Under the pieces are notes generated by a model, which saw nothing but the letters and a program-made list of their open reading frames with translations, did not search any database and was not told the DNA's origin. Shown piece by piece: positions 61,025 to 64,000 of a stretch of 64,000 nucleotides of DNA (positions are counted from its first letter, which is position 1; each line of letters opens with the position of its first letter). Position numbers and translations under genes: made by a program. The stretch comes from Melioribacter roseus P3M-2 (GTDB taxonomy: Bacteria; Bacteroidota; Ignavibacteria; Ignavibacteriales; Melioribacteraceae): contig NC_018178.1 in assembly GCF_000279145.1 (NCBI RefSeq), forward strand, positions 1,364,001-1,428,000, given 5' to 3'.

Positions 61025-62914
61025 TCAGTCTTTCTTCTTTGGAAGTCGTATGATAAAAGTCGAACCTTTGTTTTCCTGACTGATAACGCGTATAACGCCT
61101 TTGTGAAGGTCGACAATTTGCTTTACGAGCGTAAGCCCGAATCCGGCTCCCGGCTGTAGCGTTCCCTGCCGGTATATTTTTGTAAATTTTTGGAATAGTT
61201 TGGGAATCTCTTTTTCGGGAATACCTATTCCTGTGTCGTTAACGGCAATTTCAATTTCCTTGTCGAAGTTTTCTACAATTACAGATATTCTGCCGTTTGA
61301 CGGCGTGAATTTAATGGCGTTCGATATCAGATTTCCTATTGCCTGCATTAGACGGTTCTTGTCCGCATAGATTACGATTTTTTCTTCGGGGAACCGTACG
61401 GACAGGCTCAATTCTTTTGTTTTGATATGTTCGCTGTATGAAGCGAGCAATTCGTTTAGAGCGTCGGTTAAATCGAATTCTTCTTTTAATAATTTTTCTT
61501 CGCCCGATTCGAGCTTCGAAAAATCGAGCACGTCGTTTATCAATTTGGCCAACCTTTTGCCTTCGGTCAGTATAATATTGCTGAACTCCCGGATTGTTTC
61601 CGGAGGCAGTTCGCTGTCCGTAGAGATAGTTTCGGCGAAACCCACAATCGAAGCCAGGGGAGTTCTGAGCTCGTGCGATATGTTCGATATAAATTCGCTC
61701 TTGAGTTTGCTTACTTCTTCGAGCACGTTAATTTTTTGTTTTGCCCGTTCTCTCTCTATTGATATGATTCTGTTTGCTTCGATCAATTTTGAATTGAGTT
61801 CTTTTATTTTCTTTTCGTCGGCTTTACGGGCGGAGATATTTCTTCCCACGCATACAATGCCAGTGACCTCGTCGTCGATTATCAGCGGTTTGGCATGAAC
61901 TTCGAATATTATCGGATTGCCGTGCTTGTCCATAAACTCGACTTCGAAAAACACTTTGTCCCGCGAGTCGATAAGTTTGGAAAAAGCGTCGGCTACAATA
62001 AATTCGTTGTCTTTATTGACAAATTCGAGTATATGTTTGCCGGTCATTTCCTGGGGATTATAACCGAGCGTTTTTGAACCGTTTTTGTTGATCGTACTGA
62101 TGTATCCGAAACCGTTCAATATGAAAATCAGGTCGTCGGCTGTGTCGACCAGCACCCTCAATTTCTCTTCGGAATTTTCGAGCTTCAGCTGGTTTATCTT
62201 TTCTTCGGTAATGTCGATTATCATCCCGATAATTTTTTGAACTTTTCCGTCGCGTATTATCGGAATGCCGTTATGCCGCACCCAATGTTCTTTGCCGTAA
62301 CGATCTTTCATTTGATATTCCACGCAGGCCGCGTCGCCGCCGCGAAGCGTATCGATAAATTCTTTGAATCTGCCGAAGTGTTCCTTTTTGATAGTCCTGA
62401 GAATCAGAAATTTGTTTTCATAAATTTCCTGAGGCGTAAAGCCGAAGATCATTCTTACCGCGCCGCTGATATAATAATATTCGCTCCCGTCATAATTGGT
62501 GGAAAATACAACCGCGTTGAGGTTGTCTACAGTTTCCCGCAGATTTTCTTCTCCGTCCGGTTTTTCGGCTTCTCTGAAAATAGCCAGTAGTCTCGACAAG
62601 TTCTTACCGCCCAAAAAAATAGAATCGATGTAAAAAGATTTTTCAATTTTTCCGTTTTTGTAAATTAACGGCGAGTTCAATATACTTTTACCGTTTTTGA
62701 AAGCCTTAATAAACGGCAATTTGTCGAAGGCAATCTTTTCTCCCTTGTCGTCGTAGAACAGATCGGAATCAAAGAATTCTGTTGTCGGTTCCTTACGGAT
62801 TCCCAAAAGGCTCTTGAGTTTTTTGGACACGAATAAATTATCCGTGCTTTCCACAATTTCGAGAGCCGGCAAATTCAGGTTCTCGGTATATTTTTCGACT
62901 TTGGTTTTTGTCAT
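61025..62914 (-). CDS. multi-PAS sensor histidine kinase (cytoplasmic)
   Basis: The 629-residue protein has no clear membrane span. PAS-like domains lie at about 20-120, 130-245 and 250-370, including EENLRETVDNLNAVVFSTNYDG and VDTADDLIFILNGFGYIS. A HisKA helix with NISHELRTPLASIVG and a HATPase domain (NLISNAIKFTP, DTGIGIP, GAGFGLTL) follow. It should sense an internal signal, perhaps redox or a small ligand, and phosphorylate the NtrC-type regulator. It is first in the four-gene signalling cluster. Confidence 0.93.
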   Translation of the reverse strand: MTKTKVEKYTENLNLPALEIVESTDNLFVSKKLKSLLGIRKEPTTEFFDSDLFYDDKGEKIAFDKLPFIKAFKNGKSILNSPLIYKNGKIEKSFYIDSIFLGGKNLSRLLAIFREAEKPDGEENLRETVDNLNAVVFSTNYDGSEYYYISGAVRMIFGFTPQEIYENKFLILRTIKKEHFGRFKEFIDTLRGGDAACVEYQMKDRYGKEHWVRHNGIPIIRDGKVQKIIGMIIDITEEKINQLKLENSEEKLRVLVDTADDLIFILNGFGYISTINKNGSKTLGYNPQEMTGKHILEFVNKDNEFIVADAFSKLIDSRDKVFFEVEFMDKHGNPIIFEVHAKPLIIDDEVTGIVCVGRNISARKADEKKIKELNSKLIEANRIISIERERAKQKINVLEEVSKLKSEFISNISHELRTPLASIVGFAETISTDSELPPETIREFSNIILTEGKRLAKLINDVLDFSKLESGEEKLLKEEFDLTDALNELLASYSEHIKTKELSLSVRFPEEKIVIYADKNRLMQAIGNLISNAIKFTPSNGRISVIVENFDKEIEIAVNDTGIGIPEKEIPKLFQKFTKIYRQGTLQPGAGFGLTLVKQIVDLHKGVIRVISQENKGSTFIIRLPKKKD

Positions 62915-62984
62915 TTACTTTTTTGAAAAAATTATTATGAACGGTATAAAATAAATCTATTTTTGTTTAAAAACACATTTTTTG

Positions 62985-64000
62985 CTACGACGCAGTCAGA
63001 TTACCTCCTCCTTCTTTTTTATTGCTACGTAAAATAAGCCAGAAGAACAGACATAAAAACGAAGCAAAGATCCAATAGGCGACTTTTGTCTCGATGTCAA
63101 TCATAAGCGATCCGACGACGGGTCCTGCAATAGTGCCGATACCGTAAAACATGACATAGTATCCGTTTGCTTCCGCAATATAATGTCGGTTCACTTTTTC
63201 CATTGTATAATTAAGTCCCAGTGTATAATATGCCGGCACTATTCCGCCAATTAAGAAAAATAGAACGACCAAGTAAACAAAATTTGTGTGAAAAAGCGGA
63301 AAGACGAAAAGCAGGGCTAATATTAAGGATACGGCGGAAAGGAGATTCGTTTTGTTTACTTTATCTGCCATGTATCCGATAAGATAAAGCAGTATTATGC
63401 CTCCAATCACGAACGACGTTAAAAAAGAAGACACTTCGGTTGTGTCGTAGGAGCTTCTCAAACCGTATATCGGTATTACAACCACAAGCGAAGACTCCAT
63501 TATGCCGTAAACTGCGGAGGAGACTAAACTGATTAAAGGCATATCCCTCAACCGCATTTTACGATTATTTGAATTTCCGCCGGCGAATTGAAAATCTTCA
63601 AAGAACAAAAAATATAAGATCCAGACTATAAACATTACCGCCGAACCGATAACGAAAGGCACCCAGTCGGAAATTTCCAATGTCCATATTAAAAGCGTTC
63701 CCAGGGCAATTCCGATGGATAAAAGCACTACATAAATTCCTGTGTTTTTTCCGCGGTTGGAAGAGTCGCTGTAGTAATTTATTATGAACTCGGTAGATAC
63801 GAAAATTATCGTACCGCCTATACCCATTAAAAATTTAACCGATAGCAAGACAGGATAATTGTGCCAATATATATGTGCAAGAGCTCCGGCTGTCCATATA
63901 AAGAATCCGATTAACCCAATTTTCCTAATGCTGTATTTTTTAAGCAGCCTGCCCGCAAGCGGGGAAAACAACACGATGCTGACGTAACCGGCAGTAGTGG
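62985..64000 (-). CDS. MFS transporter, 5' end outside the window
   Basis: The frame stays open through the right edge of the window: residues such as GYVSIVLFSPLAGRLLKKY are encoded up to base 64000, so the start codon lies further on. At least 338 residues with about ten predicted helices remain, including the MFS loop region LMGIGGTIIFVSTEF and YMADKVNKTNLL. The substrate is unknown. The family could be a drug or sugar exporter. It appears to be transcribed separately from the histidine kinase. Confidence 0.87.
   Translation of the reverse strand, partial: TTAGYVSIVLFSPLAGRLLKKYSIRKIGLIGFFIWTAGALAHIYWHNYPVLLSVKFLMGIGGTIIFVSTEFIINYYSDSSNRGKNTGIYVVLLSIGIALGTLLIWTLEISDWVPFVIGSAVMFIVWILYFLFFEDFQFAGGNSNNRKMRLRDMPLISLVSSAVYGIMESSLVVVIPIYGLRSSYDTTEVSSFLTSFVIGGIILLYLIGYMADKVNKTNLLSAVSLILALLFVFPLFHTNFVYLVVLFFLIGGIVPAYYTLGLNYTMEKVNRHYIAEANGYYVMFYGIGTIAGPVVGSLMIDIETKVAYWIFASFLCLFFWLILRSNKKEGGGNLTAS

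Overview
The window looks like a chromosomal stretch of a Gram-negative, Bacteroidota/Chlorobi-lineage bacterium, most likely an Ignavibacteria (Melioribacter-like) genome. The evidence is a type IX secretion C-terminal sorting domain with the YPNPFNP motif, TAnnTTTG-type promoter elements, a long cyanobacterial/plant-type IspH, DUF2911 and DUF4922 proteins, a multiheme NapC/NirT-type cytochrome and a moderately AT-rich coding style. The genus is an inference from these hallmarks; no rRNA or tRNA gene was found to confirm it.

Layout. 1-2.3 kb: a group II PLP decarboxylase and an alpha/beta hydrolase. 2.5-5.7 kb: proS, rsmI and an Nfu-type Fe-S carrier, ending in a clear terminator. 5.7-6.5 kb: the first of four clusters of modular intergenic repeats. 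6.5-11.9 kb: a tightly packed minus-strand operon (MlaF-like ATPase, radA, MauE/thioredoxin-like protein, pabB, pabC, SPFH protein). 12-13.5 kb: a seven-heme membrane cytochrome. 13.6-16.6 kb: a sensor kinase/OmpR-type regulator pair, divergent from a Cys-rich periplasmic protein, with phased TTAAA boxes between them. 16.7-22.4 kb: truA, mscS, a DMT transporter, an amidohydrolase lipoprotein and an M28 peptidase in one plus-strand run.

22.4-31.6 kb is the most unusual region. It is a single minus-strand ion-homeostasis operon: a CPA2-like antiporter; a 1495-residue protein that joins a second CPA2 antiporter domain to a long helical region and a C-terminal P-loop ATPase with a winged helix; an MscS channel; KtrB, split by a -1 frameshift at an A_AAA_AAC heptamer; and KtrA. 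31.8-38.3 kb: sufE, a CDF metal exporter, dgt, ispH, a DUF2911 protein and pruA. 38.3-46.2 kb is accessory: three more repeat clusters, two lipoproteins, a small beta-barrel, and a decayed T9SS-exported surface-protein gene carrying an intact IS3-family element with an AATT target duplication.

46.2-52.3 kb: a second minus-strand run (Trm112-like, FAD oxidase, TPR protein, clpX, a secreted protein of unknown function) that is divergent from a methyltransferase. 53-55.5 kb: an Rrf2 regulator coupled to a third MscS channel, RlpA and a small secreted protein. 55.7-58.1 kb: an overlapping glycosyltransferase/DUF4922 pair. 58.1-62.9 kb: a signalling cluster (PAS histidine kinase, NtrC-type regulator, STAS protein, receiver-SpoIIE phosphatase). 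The window ends inside an MFS transporter gene.
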